Shown: positions 1 to 6,921 of the stretch, in pieces
Layout: the number at the start of each line of letters is the position of its first letter
Numbering within the stretch: position 1 is the first letter of the stretch
Assembly (NCBI GenBank): GCA_900769975.1
Contig: CAAGIR010000189.1
Location: 1 to 13,642 of the forward strand
Source of the DNA: Spirochaetia bacterium
GTDB lineage: Bacteria > Spirochaetota > Spirochaetia > Treponematales > Treponemataceae
Direction: 5' to 3'
Length of the DNA: 13,642 nucleotides
Position numbers and translations under genes: made by a program
The notes under the pieces: model-generated
The model's input: only the letters and a program-made list of their open reading frames with translations
Database searches by the model: none
What the model was told of the DNA's origin: nothing

Positions 1-52
1 GAGTCGCCGACGCCCTTCCCTGCACTGGCCAACGGCAGAGGAGGTGAGAGCG

Positions 53-85
53 TTTACAAATTGTTTACAAACTACTTACAAAATA
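53..85 (+). repeat. Three 11-bp iterons in the left repeat
   Basis: Three tandem 11-mers share the core TTACAAA: TTTACAAATTG (53-63), TTTACAAACTA (64-74) and CTTACAAAATA (75-85). The spacing is exactly 11 bp, about one helical turn, so a protein could bind all copies on one face of the helix. They lie 27-59 bp upstream of the -10 box, where an activator, repressor or replication initiator would bind. The binding role is inferred. Confidence 0.7.
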
Positions 86-108
86 AGGCATAATTCTGCC
101 CTCGTTTG

Positions 109-117
109 TGGTATAAT
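109..117 (+). promoter_or_regulatory. Left copy of the extended -10 promoter
   Basis: TGGTATAAT is a perfect extended -10 (TGn + TATAAT). The hexamer 17 bp upstream (CATAAT, 89-94) is a poor -35, which extended -10 promoters tolerate. It is the inverted-repeat copy of the operon promoter at the right end. Here it points inward, antisense to the fibre gene, and the expected start near base 124 falls in the terminator hairpin, so it is probably silent. Confidence 0.6.
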
Positions 118-153
118 AAAACCCCCGCACAACCGTTGATTGAGCTGTGCGGG
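118..153 (-). terminator. Rho-independent terminator ending the operon; probably bidirectional
   Basis: Read on the minus strand, CCCGCACA (153-146) pairs with TGTGCGGG (131-124). The stem can extend inward by a G-U, a C-G and a U-G pair to leave an 8-base loop. A TTTT run (121-118) and further A/T follow. It lies 30 bases after the fibre stop codon and ends the single operon. On the plus strand the same 8-bp stem is followed by TTATTATTT, so it should also stop transcription from the left-repeat promoter. Confidence 0.85.
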
Positions 154-183
154 TTATTATTTAGTTGTTTCTTATCGCTGGTG

Positions 184-1554
184 TTATATCACTGGCGTTA
201 TATGATCTTGAATGTCCGCGATACTTGATTGATTGAAACTTCCTGATAGTGTTCCTGTTTGCCAGTGTATATCGGTCTCGCTTGAGGCATCTCGAGTAAG
301 CAACACAGGTACATATTGTCCGTCTGGTGTATTTTTGTATGCCATGATTCCTGCAGTTCCAATGTTATTGAAGAGAGAGCTAAGATGATCTCCGAGATTT
401 GCATAGGCATCTGCGCGAGAATTGGTTAGGGTAATTGTGTAGTAAACGTTGTCACTGCCATCATAGATAACTACACGATGAGTGTAGTAAGAGACAGTGG
501 GGAATGTTCTTTCCTCCCATGTCCATGCGCCAGATTGGGTGTTTACAACAAAGTTTCTTACGGTAATTGTGTTATCTCCGCATTCCGTAGATACATACTT
601 TATGGTGCCAGTAGATGTAATTTGAGATTGACGAACATGTACATAACCGCGATAAAGGATATTTATATTTTTACAGTTGCTTATCCTCCATGTGTCTCCT
701 CCGCCTAATGTTCCACTATTTGAAGCCGAATTTGCTATTCCCAAATCTTTTGTCTGCAAATCCGTAAACAGTCTTTCGATGGTATATGTTTTTCCGTCGA
801 AAACAAATGCGCTTGAATCTCCTTCATAGTTCACGCTTGGAAAATATATTCTGTTTACACTCGTCTCTCCCTTGCTTCCTGTTTTGAGAAGAGCATTCTT
901 GAGAGGAGCAAATTCATTTTTGTTATATGGAATAGAAACAATCTTGGTGCCGTCCCATGCAGGAACACTTGTTGAGCCATTAGAAGTCTTATTTACTTCA
1001 TAGAAGTCTAGAGCCAGAGAATTTTTATCAAGTTTTATTTCTGCTTTTGTATTTGCTGCGTCGGCATCCATTGTTAGATATTCGTCACCGGGCGCAATAG
1101 GAACGTAAAATTCATTTTGATAGCTGGAAGTTTGTGTTTCTCCAGCGCTATTTTGGAAGGAGATGTTCGTGGTTCCCACAACGTGTGCGCCGTCAGTAGA
1201 GTCGTAGGTAACTGTGTTATTGGTAGTTGCTGATGCCGTTATGTCTGCAGGTGATCCATCCTTTCCTGCAGGCCCGGGCGCTGGGAATTTACCAACCGGG
1301 AACCAGTATCCCTCTGTGTGAACATTTCCGTCAGGCCTTGTGTAAATGTACATATCATACGGTGTCTCAGTGCCAACCATGTAAGCATCACCATATTCAT
1401 ATGTTCCTTCGGGTATTGGTAATGCATCAATATGTCCAATGACTTTAATGCCCAGCAAGTTCCACTGATACTCGTTCTCGTGGAGCGAGACAAGATACCC
1501 AACTGCAGATTGTAGATTAACCTTCTTCAGATTAATGCTCGGTTGAATATTCAT
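184..1554 (-). CDS. Putative tail fibre / receptor-binding appendage
   Basis: This 456-aa protein is probably the host-binding fibre or head/tail appendage, occupying the role of phi29 gp12. Residues 1-90 form a Tyr/Trp-rich N-terminal domain, likely the virion-anchoring part. Next comes a short collagen-like segment (GPAGKDGSPA, about 93-102), typical of trimeric fibres in phages of Gram-positive bacteria. The rest is rich in Ser, Thr, Asn, Tyr and Gly with a beta-strand look. It is the last gene before the terminator, a common fibre position. ATG at 1554 is preceded by GGAGG with 9-nt spacing, and overlaps the end of the upstream membrane-protein gene by 23 bp. No catalytic hydrolase motif was recognised. 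The specific function is inferred from composition, collagen motif and position. Confidence 0.7.
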   Translation of the reverse strand: MNIQPSINLKKVNLQSAVGYLVSLHENEYQWNLLGIKVIGHIDALPIPEGTYEYGDAYMVGTETPYDMYIYTRPDGNVHTEGYWFPVGKFPAPGPAGKDGSPADITASATTNNTVTYDSTDGAHVVGTTNISFQNSAGETQTSSYQNEFYVPIAPGDEYLTMDADAANTKAEIKLDKNSLALDFYEVNKTSNGSTSVPAWDGTKIVSIPYNKNEFAPLKNALLKTGSKGETSVNRIYFPSVNYEGDSSAFVFDGKTYTIERLFTDLQTKDLGIANSASNSGTLGGGDTWRISNCKNINILYRGYVHVRQSQITSTGTIKYVSTECGDNTITVRNFVVNTQSGAWTWEERTFPTVSYYTHRVVIYDGSDNVYYTITLTNSRADAYANLGDHLSSLFNNIGTAGIMAYKNTPDGQYVPVLLTRDASSETDIHWQTGTLSGSFNQSSIADIQDHITPVI

Positions 1555-2137
1555 TTACTAAATCCTCCTGTTTCTGATATTTATTCTCTAATTTCATAGC
1601 TGAGTCATAAAACTCTCCGGTCCAATACGCTTCGACTTCCTTCATCTTCAGGATGCCGAAAATGAGTCCCATCACAATGGTAATGCTGTATGTAACAAAG
1701 GCTGTCACATCAAATGAGAGAATCGCGTTGGTCAGGACTACTGCTGACAACATAGACGTGAGAAAAATCATGATTCCTTTTTTGCGATATAACTGCCCGA
1801 AATACTGTTTTGGTCCTCTCGGATTGTATTCCTTTGGGTGATACATATCGTAAATCTTGCACGCGGCAATATATTTCTCGTTGTCCTTGATGTTGAGTTT
1901 TGCCTGTTTCACAAAGCAATGGAATAACAGCAAGTTGACAACACCGACAAACACCTTTGTGCAAACATAGATTGCCCACCCGATAACACTGTGCGGAAAG
2001 ATGGCTGATATTCCGAGGTCAGTGTTGGCACTCGGCGTGAACATCGGAGCAACTGTCATTACGAGTAGCGAGAGGAGGAAAATCAGACAATAGTAGAAGT
2101 TAAGGGAGAACTTCTCTCTGAGATTCTGTTCATCCAC
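1532..2137 (-). CDS. Membrane protein with four predicted segments, unknown function
   Basis: A 201-aa protein with four likely transmembrane segments at about residues 12-32, 50-74, 121-141 and 145-164. A polar, Lys/Tyr-rich loop (about 76-120) lies between the two pairs and an acidic, helical tail (167-201) follows. The start is GTG at 2137, with AAGGAG 10 nt upstream. The ATG at 2133 is in another frame. It overlaps the upstream gene by 8 bp and the fibre gene by 23 bp, so translation is probably coupled. It is the third of three consecutive membrane proteins placed where phi29 has holin and lysozyme. A role in lysis or in modifying the host envelope is plausible, but no family was recognised. 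It is larger than a typical holin. Confidence 0.85.
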   Translation of the reverse strand: MDEQNLREKFSLNFYYCLIFLLSLLVMTVAPMFTPSANTDLGISAIFPHSVIGWAIYVCTKVFVGVVNLLLFHCFVKQAKLNIKDNEKYIAACKIYDMYHPKEYNPRGPKQYFGQLYRKKGIMIFLTSMLSAVVLTNAILSFDVTAFVTYSITIVMGLIFGILKMKEVEAYWTGEFYDSAMKLENKYQKQEDLVNEYSTEH

Positions 2138-2504
2138 GTTTATCTATCTCCTTGTTAATCGAGTATTTGCTTGCCGCATACTTCTTCATAGGAGTGAACC
2201 AAATCTCATCTAGAAAACTAGCAACTGCAAGCACATACAGGACTTCGAGGATGTTACCGAACGCGTAATATGCCGCGAGCAACACCAGCCAAAGTGCGCA
2301 CCGAGGGTGGACTTTCATGAGCACATTGACGATGCACAATATGATGCAAGCGCATGCCATTCCTCCGATCGCCACCTTTTCTTTAGGAGTGGCTTGAATC
2401 ATCGCCTTGATGATGAAATAAGCCATCGGGCCGAAGACACAAAGGAAACTCAGTGTGCAATATGTGTCCCTCAGACGCTTGTATTTCTTAGTTCTGCAAC
2501 CCAT
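2130..2504 (-). CDS. Membrane protein with three predicted segments; holin candidate
   Basis: A 124-aa protein with a very basic N-terminus (GCRTKKYKRLR) and hydrophobic segments at about residues 14-36, 43-63 and 69-98, followed by a charged Lys-rich tail. Size, three segments and charged ends match class I holins, and the position between collar and fibre genes matches the phi29 lysis region, so holin is the best guess. No holin family was recognised by sequence. ATG at 2504 is chosen because GGGGGG lies 7 nt upstream; an in-frame ATG at 2522 lies upstream of that site. The upstream gene's stop codon ends one base before this ATG. The ribosome site is G-only rather than AGGAGG. Confidence 0.8.
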   Translation of the reverse strand: MGCRTKKYKRLRDTYCTLSFLCVFGPMAYFIIKAMIQATPKEKVAIGGMACACIILCIVNVLMKVHPRCALWLVLLAAYYAFGNILEVLYVLAVASFLDEIWFTPMKKYAASKYSINKEIDKRG

Positions 2505-2505
2505 C

Positions 2506-2832
2506 TTAATACCCCCCTGCATTTAGCTTAGCGAGCAGCTCTGCGTTCTGTCTGATAACCTCCTGAAGCTCCTTTTGGACCTGTTTATACTGTTCTTTAA
2601 TCTGCGCGATCTCGTTAGAGTCAGTCACGCGCTTTATCTCCTGTTTGAGGGTTTCCATAAGCGCGTATTGCGCGTCCATTGCCTCTTTAAGCTTCTTCTG
2701 AGTGTCATCCTTCAACGATGCTGCCATTTCTTTGGTGCGGGAAATGATCTTGATAAACATTGCAATTGCTGTTACGACGGTAGCGAGAGAGGGAGCGATT
2801 GCTGTTACATACATTACAATTTCTTCGTACAT
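2506..2832 (-). CDS. Small protein with one membrane segment and a coiled coil; possible lysis or membrane-anchored protein
   Basis: A 108-aa protein. Residues 6-30 form a single hydrophobic segment and about 34-104 form a long, charged Lys/Glu/Gln helix with a coiled-coil pattern, ending in AGGY. ATG at 2832 is supported by GGAGG with 9-nt spacing, 4 bases after the lower-collar stop. The frame stays open upstream into the collar gene, but that part has no ribosome site and shadows the collar frame. Membrane segment plus cytoplasmic coil is seen in some small holins and phage membrane anchors. It heads the run of three membrane-protein genes. Its architecture resembles the 61-aa protein at 8853-9038. 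Confidence 0.8.
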   Translation of the reverse strand: MYEEIVMYVTAIAPSLATVVTAIAMFIKIISRTKEMAASLKDDTQKKLKEAMDAQYALMETLKQEIKRVTDSNEIAQIKEQYKQVQKELQEVIRQNAELLAKLNAGGY

Positions 2833-2836
2833 TTCT

Positions 2837-3448
2837 TTATACCTCCGGTATTGTTGTAGGGATTCCGCACGTGCGGTAATATTCGAGCCAATCGGAAACA
2901 CTCGGGAACATCTCTTTGAATGTGTTGGTAATATAATTTCCGAAGAGAGGCGAGCTTGCATCACCGTGTATGTTATCGAGATTGCCGTCCATCGGGTAGA
3001 CTTCTGACATGTCGTAATAGAGCGGCTTCTGAGGACTGAGCATCTGATCAAAATACTTTGCGAACCTGTCAATAAAGACTTTCGTGACGTCGGTCTTAAT
3101 CAGACTGTTGAGCATTGCATACGCTTCCAATTTGCCGCGCTTGTGGAGCGTGACGTTCTGAGCATTAATGCCTTGTAACGTGTCCCAAGTCATTGTTGTA
3201 GGAGCGCCATCAGGGTTCTGCGCATTGTTATAAATTGCCGCGCTGCCTTTCAGAATCTCATCATCCGTCATGGCTCGCAAAGCATCTTGAATGTCAAGTT
3301 CCTTTTTCCATGTCGGTCCATACATAAATACAGTCGACATAATTTTGAGGCGCCACTGCTCAGGATAGTCACTCCGGATATGGTCGCTTGCGTATCTTGC
3401 GAGCAACAGATAGTACAGCGTCGTCATGTTTCCGTTACTCGTTGCCAT
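2837..3448 (-). CDS. Lower collar protein, phi29 gp11-like
   Basis: A 203-aa protein directly downstream of the connector, the position of the lower collar (gp11) in phi29-type phages. The lower collar forms the tube joining the portal to the tail knob. The N-terminal half is helical and rich in Tyr, Arg and Trp (LARYASDHIRSDYPEQW region); the C-terminal half is Asp/Pro/Tyr-rich. It is shorter than phi29 gp11 (about 293 aa). ATG at 3448 has GGAGG 8 nt upstream; a GTG three codons earlier is too close to that site. It overlaps the connector gene by 14 bp. The assignment rests mainly on gene order and size. Confidence 0.65.
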   Translation of the reverse strand: MATSNGNMTTLYYLLLARYASDHIRSDYPEQWRLKIMSTVFMYGPTWKKELDIQDALRAMTDDEILKGSAAIYNNAQNPDGAPTTMTWDTLQGINAQNVTLHKRGKLEAYAMLNSLIKTDVTKVFIDRFAKYFDQMLSPQKPLYYDMSEVYPMDGNLDNIHGDASSPLFGNYITNTFKEMFPSVSDWLEYYRTCGIPTTIPEV

Positions 3449-4529
3449 CTGTTTCACCTCCTGCTACTGCTTGTTCTGTCGATGGTTGAGCATCCGTGTA
3501 ACCGTCTCCTACAAGTCCATCCATATTAAGGTCTCCGTCTGCTGCACACTCAGAGATTTGGCAATCCCACAACTGGTCAATACCAAACCCGAGAGGAATC
3601 AACACTTGTGTGTTAATGATGTCACAGAAATGCTGACGCTGATACAATCCGTCCTCTATAACAATCGACGACTGACCTCCCATTTGAGCTGTCTGAGCTC
3701 TGTTCTGATAGTCTTTCTTGTTGAAGAGTCCGCCGTTATCAAGACCGAACGTGCCGAGGCGGAAGTTGTCAAGTGCCTGCATTGCGAGCAGCATATCTTC
3801 TGCACGAGATGTCGATGCAACGGACAAGTCCTGAAACTCAAGCTGCCCACGAATTGCCAGCCACCTCTTACAGTTGAGAGATGCATTATGCACAGTATCG
3901 GACGCTTCCTGAACAGACGCCTGCTCGTCAGCATCGCTGACTCTCATACCCGCAACACCGGTCGAGTTGGACAGCATCGTGTTGAGGTAAGGGATAAGGT
4001 TAGACTCGATGTCAATCAGTCCTTCGTTGAGCGTGACTCTCGGCTGTACAATTTGAGAGAACTGCTTTGAGTAATCGTTCAAAAGAACGCACTTTGTCTG
4101 AAGGAAAGTCTCGGGGTCAATTGTGTCGTCGATATCGTACACGGGCTCACGAGTCTGCGAAGTGAACAAAGCAACGGTTGCACCGGCCTTCTTGATTTGG
4201 TCCTCGCCCATAAACGGAAGCGGCTTAACGCTGTCATAACGTCCATAAATGTCGAGGTTACCGTTGAGCGTATACGGGAGGAAGTAAAACTTTTTAAGCT
4301 CCGGAATATAGAAGAGCATCGCCTGCCCTCTGTAATAGAGTATGCGCTCAATCAAGTTGCCGCTCAGTTCGGGAGGAAGGTTATACCACCGGTACCGGTT
4401 AAGAGCAAGCTGCTCATCGTTAACGCGAAGGATTTTACGAATGCTCTCCTTAAACGGAGACTGTTCATAACACCTTCCCGGTAACATTGTGTCTATGGTT
4501 TGTTTATCTGGAAGTCTTGGTTGTGCCAC
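3435..4529 (-). CDS. Connector / portal (upper collar) protein, phi29 gp10-like
   Basis: A 364-aa protein, the dodecameric portal through which DNA is packaged and ejected, sitting at one head vertex and docking the packaging motor. Residues about 48-65 (WYNLPPELSGNLIERILY) resemble the N-terminal helix region of phi29 gp10 (W-NLPP then a Leu/Ile-rich helix). A Gln/Glu-rich C-terminal helix region (about 309-325) precedes an acidic Gly/Asp/Glu tail like that of gp10. It is somewhat longer than gp10 (309 aa). The start is GTG at 4529, with GGAGG 11 nt upstream inside the preceding gene (26-bp overlap). The first in-frame ATG, 14 codons later, has no ribosome site. Order knob, unknown, connector, lower collar supports the call. 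Confidence 0.75.
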   Translation of the reverse strand: MAQPRLPDKQTIDTMLPGRCYEQSPFKESIRKILRVNDEQLALNRYRWYNLPPELSGNLIERILYYRGQAMLFYIPELKKFYFLPYTLNGNLDIYGRYDSVKPLPFMGEDQIKKAGATVALFTSQTREPVYDIDDTIDPETFLQTKCVLLNDYSKQFSQIVQPRVTLNEGLIDIESNLIPYLNTMLSNSTGVAGMRVSDADEQASVQEASDTVHNASLNCKRWLAIRGQLEFQDLSVASTSRAEDMLLAMQALDNFRLGTFGLDNGGLFNKKDYQNRAQTAQMGGQSSIVIEDGLYQRQHFCDIINTQVLIPLGFGIDQLWDCQISECAADGDLNMDGLVGDGYTDAQPSTEQAVAGGETDGNE

Positions 4530-4995
4530 TATTCATTTCCTCCTTTACTTCTTTTGCCGCCTGAGCAAACATGCCGGATTTTGCTTCCGAGCGTATTTCT
4601 TCCGCGGATTTGCCCCACAGCGCTTTACTCATACTCTTTTTGGTAAGGACTGCCTGATGTGCTCTGTAAATTCGCTCTGCTTGATTTCGAATCGTAGCGC
4701 GTTGGTCTCGAATCGTATTCGACATACCTTCTACAGCATCCACAGACCGGGTAAACATCTCTTTATTATTGACGGGTACTTGAGTGAGTGTCTGTTTGAA
4801 TTCTTCTACTTGCTGCGGTGTAGCCGCACGTCCTGCTGCCTGCCGTTCGAATATTGCCACAGCTTGCCGATATGCAAGATTTGTTGCTTCTTCTCCGGCA
4901 AGGTCTCGTGCAAGTTCCTGTGCAAGATTCTTTTTTATATGGATATTACCCGGTGCACTTACCATAGCGTTTACAGCACTTTGAATTCCTGCCAT
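4504..4995 (-). CDS. Unknown soluble helical protein between knob and connector
   Basis: A 163-aa protein without a membrane segment and with no family I recognise. It is rich in Ala, Gln, Glu, Arg and Lys and should be almost wholly alpha-helical, with a likely coiled coil at about 85-120. The N-terminus (MAGIQSAVNAMVSAPGN) could be an amphipathic helix. phi29 has no gene between the knob (gene 9) and connector (gene 10). Position suggests a virion component, such as an internal or ejection protein, or an assembly factor. ATG at 4995 overlaps the knob stop codon by one base (TAATG) and has AAGGAG upstream, so it is translationally coupled to the knob gene. No lysozyme or amidase motif is visible. 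Confidence 0.8.
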   Translation of the reverse strand: MAGIQSAVNAMVSAPGNIHIKKNLAQELARDLAGEEATNLAYRQAVAIFERQAAGRAATPQQVEEFKQTLTQVPVNNKEMFTRSVDAVEGMSNTIRDQRATIRNQAERIYRAHQAVLTKKSMSKALWGKSAEEIRSEAKSGMFAQAAKEVKEEMNSGTTKTSR

Positions 4996-6878
4996 TAGTT
5001 TGCTCCTTTCTCAATATAGAATCCCTGATTCACTTCATCTGCAATAGCTGCCAGATAATGTGAGTCATCGTCAACCTCTGCCAACCGTACAATCATGCCT
5101 TTGAGGAACGTTCTCCCCGTTTGCTTGATATAATCTGTCAGCCTACCGTAGCGGTTGATTGAATAGCTGCGCAGATCGAGATACTTGATAAAGTTATCTA
5201 CCTCATGATCATCGCACGCATATACTTCAAGGTACGGCACATAGTTGCTGTCAACGTTAAAATTATTTACCTTGGTCACGCTGTAAGGGAGTGCTTGAAT
5301 GTTCTGCAATTGCCAGTTGTGCTGCTGAATGACAGCTTCCCTTTGGTCTGCTCTGAGATATGCGTTAACACCAATATCCGCAATGCCACCAGCAAAGGAT
5401 GCAACTCCTCCTGCAATCCCTCCTGCAACAGCTCCTGCACCACCACCAATCATAGAACCGGATATAGCACCACCCGCAAAACCGCCAACTGTTCCGGAAA
5501 CCGCGCCTGTGATGTCAGAAATCCAACCGGCTGTTTGCTGTTTGTCCATCGATTCAATCTGCCGGTTGAACATAGCCTGATAGTTCTTGTTTTGAATCTG
5601 ATACGCTTCCCAGCTGTCAGAGATTTGAGGAAGGCTGAAATCTCCACCACAGATGAGTCCGCGGTAGTCGTTATAGTTTCCACCATACATACGAGCGAAC
5701 TGCGGGAACACGCGGATATACGGCTGATACGGCATATATGTACACCGCGCAAGGAATCCGATATCTTTATCGTTAGCGTAGGTCATCTTTGCAGGATTGA
5801 ACTCAAACGCGCCATTTCCGTTAGGACTGACAATTCGGCACATAGTGCTCTGATTCTCAATCTTGATGTCATATACGTGAACTTTGAACAGCGCACCGGT
5901 AGAGTCATAGATGTTAGTTTGGAACGTTGATTTACGGCAGCAGATAACGCTGCCAATCTTATGGACAAGAGATTGTGAAGAAACATCCTCATAATAAACT
6001 CTCGCGTTAGCCAATGCCTTGGACAAATCTATATTTCCATCAGTACGAAGTACCTCGATACACGGGCAGAACGGCAGCAGCTGAATGTCCATCAACCAGC
6101 CACCGGAACTGTATTTACGAGAAGTAGCCTGCGCAATCTGCATTGCTTGTTCCCTCGTGATAGTGCCGATTTTAGTATCCCCGTTGTAGTAGTCCTTGGT
6201 TGCATATGGAATAGCCATCATAGCGTACGGTGCATCAGGAAGTTTGATGATCGTATCGCTCTCGGTTATGGTGTCGGGTGCTCGGTACTTATACTGAACA
6301 ATGAACTTTTTAGTTGAATCAAACTCATCTATGAAACTAAGAGCGCTATTGTCAGGGAAAGCAGATTCATTTCCATCAATCGTCTTGTTAGGTGTGAAGT
6401 ACATAACAATCCATGGACAGAGTGTCTTATCGAACATGGAGCGCTGATTATTCTTTATCTGGTTGAACGTCATCGGCTCTTGGTTATAGATAGCAGGATT
6501 ACTCACATCGCACCATCCACGCTCAACATAGGTGTCACCATTATTGAGTATCTCGTTATAGTTGTCAGCAATCAGGTCACGATGCAGTGTCAGTCTGTAC
6601 TGTTGCCCTTGAAGTCTCTTTGCCTCTGTAACAAACCAACGCTGTACTACGTTAGAATTTTCACAAACAATGCAATAGTCGGGGATAGCAGTCAATCCAA
6701 GATTGGACGTGATATTCGTATCAACGCCGTCACTCGGATTCCAGAGAGACATATTGGTAATCTGTCCGACAATAGTTGCTCCGTCAGAAGTATAGTTATC
6801 AACACTGTAAAAGTGCTCCCCTTTAACAGTTCGGTTGAAATAGTTATTATATTGGAGTAAATAGATTGTTTTTGCCAT
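4995..6878 (-). CDS. Distal tail knob protein, phi29 gp9-like
   Basis: A 627-aa protein, close in length to phi29 gp9 (599 aa), which forms the hexameric tail-tip tube that pierces the host membrane for DNA delivery. The strongest evidence is the long Gly/Ala-rich hydrophobic stretch at about residues 451-503, flanked by Gln-rich and Asp/Arg-rich helices. It matches the membrane-inserting loops that plug the gp9 tube. The N-terminus (MAKTIYLLQYNNYFNR) and many Tyr, Asn and Asp residues fit the beta-rich tube domain. ATG at 6878 has GGAGG nearby and lies just after a very stable hairpin. Order capsid, knob, connector matches phi29. Confidence 0.85.
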   Translation of the reverse strand: MAKTIYLLQYNNYFNRTVKGEHFYSVDNYTSDGATIVGQITNMSLWNPSDGVDTNITSNLGLTAIPDYCIVCENSNVVQRWFVTEAKRLQGQQYRLTLHRDLIADNYNEILNNGDTYVERGWCDVSNPAIYNQEPMTFNQIKNNQRSMFDKTLCPWIVMYFTPNKTIDGNESAFPDNSALSFIDEFDSTKKFIVQYKYRAPDTITESDTIIKLPDAPYAMMAIPYATKDYYNGDTKIGTITREQAMQIAQATSRKYSSGGWLMDIQLLPFCPCIEVLRTDGNIDLSKALANARVYYEDVSSQSLVHKIGSVICCRKSTFQTNIYDSTGALFKVHVYDIKIENQSTMCRIVSPNGNGAFEFNPAKMTYANDKDIGFLARCTYMPYQPYIRVFPQFARMYGGNYNDYRGLICGGDFSLPQISDSWEAYQIQNKNYQAMFNRQIESMDKQQTAGWISDITGAVSGTVGGFAGGAISGSMIGGGAGAVAGGIAGGVASFAGGIADIGVNAYLRADQREAVIQQHNWQLQNIQALPYSVTKVNNFNVDSNYVPYLEVYACDDHEVDNFIKYLDLRSYSINRYGRLTDYIKQTGRTFLKGMIVRLAEVDDDSHYLAAIADEVNQGFYIEKGAN

Positions 6879-6896
6879 TTATCCGCCTCCTTGAAA

Positions 6897-6914
6897 GGGG
6901 GTCCGAAGACCCCC
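6897..6914 (-). promoter_or_regulatory. UUCG tetraloop hairpin between capsid and knob genes
   Basis: On the minus strand GGGGGTC and GACCCCC form a perfect 7-bp stem closing a TTCG loop with a C-G closing pair, the exceptionally stable cUUCGg type. Only TTTC follows, so it is at best a weak terminator. It begins 8 bases after the capsid stop codon and ends a few bases before the knob ribosome site. It could act as an attenuator, as a 3' barrier stabilising capsid mRNA, or to tune knob translation. Confidence 0.75.
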
Positions 6915-6921
6915 AGAATTG

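Larger units (their letters stand above)
1..119. repeat. Left inverted terminal repeat, 119 bp
   Basis: Bases 1-119 are the exact reverse complement of 13524-13642. Identity stops at base 120 (a versus t), just after a TATAAT box. Perfect inverted repeats at both ends of a compact linear genome are the hallmark of protein-primed linear phages such as phi29 and Cp-1, although those have much shorter or differently built ends. The outer 50 bp is GC-rich; the inner 69 bp is AT-rich and holds three 11-bp iterons and an extended -10 box. The terminal bases are GAGTCGCC rather than the AAA-type ends of phi29-like phages. The true ends may lie slightly beyond the assembled sequence. Confidence 0.95.

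Noticed and set aside
2833..3072. N-terminal extension of the 108-aa protein into the collar gene
   Set aside because: GGAGG with 9-nt spacing precedes ATG 2832, and the upstream part shadows the lower-collar frame.
3426..4070. 214-aa plus-strand open frame
   Set aside because: Antisense to the connector gene, Cys/Arg-rich composition typical of shadow frames, no ribosome site.
5205..5930. 241-aa plus-strand open frame with Cys/Asn/Ser repeats
   Set aside because: The repeats mirror the Gly/Ala codons of the knob hydrophobic loop on the other strand; no ribosome site.
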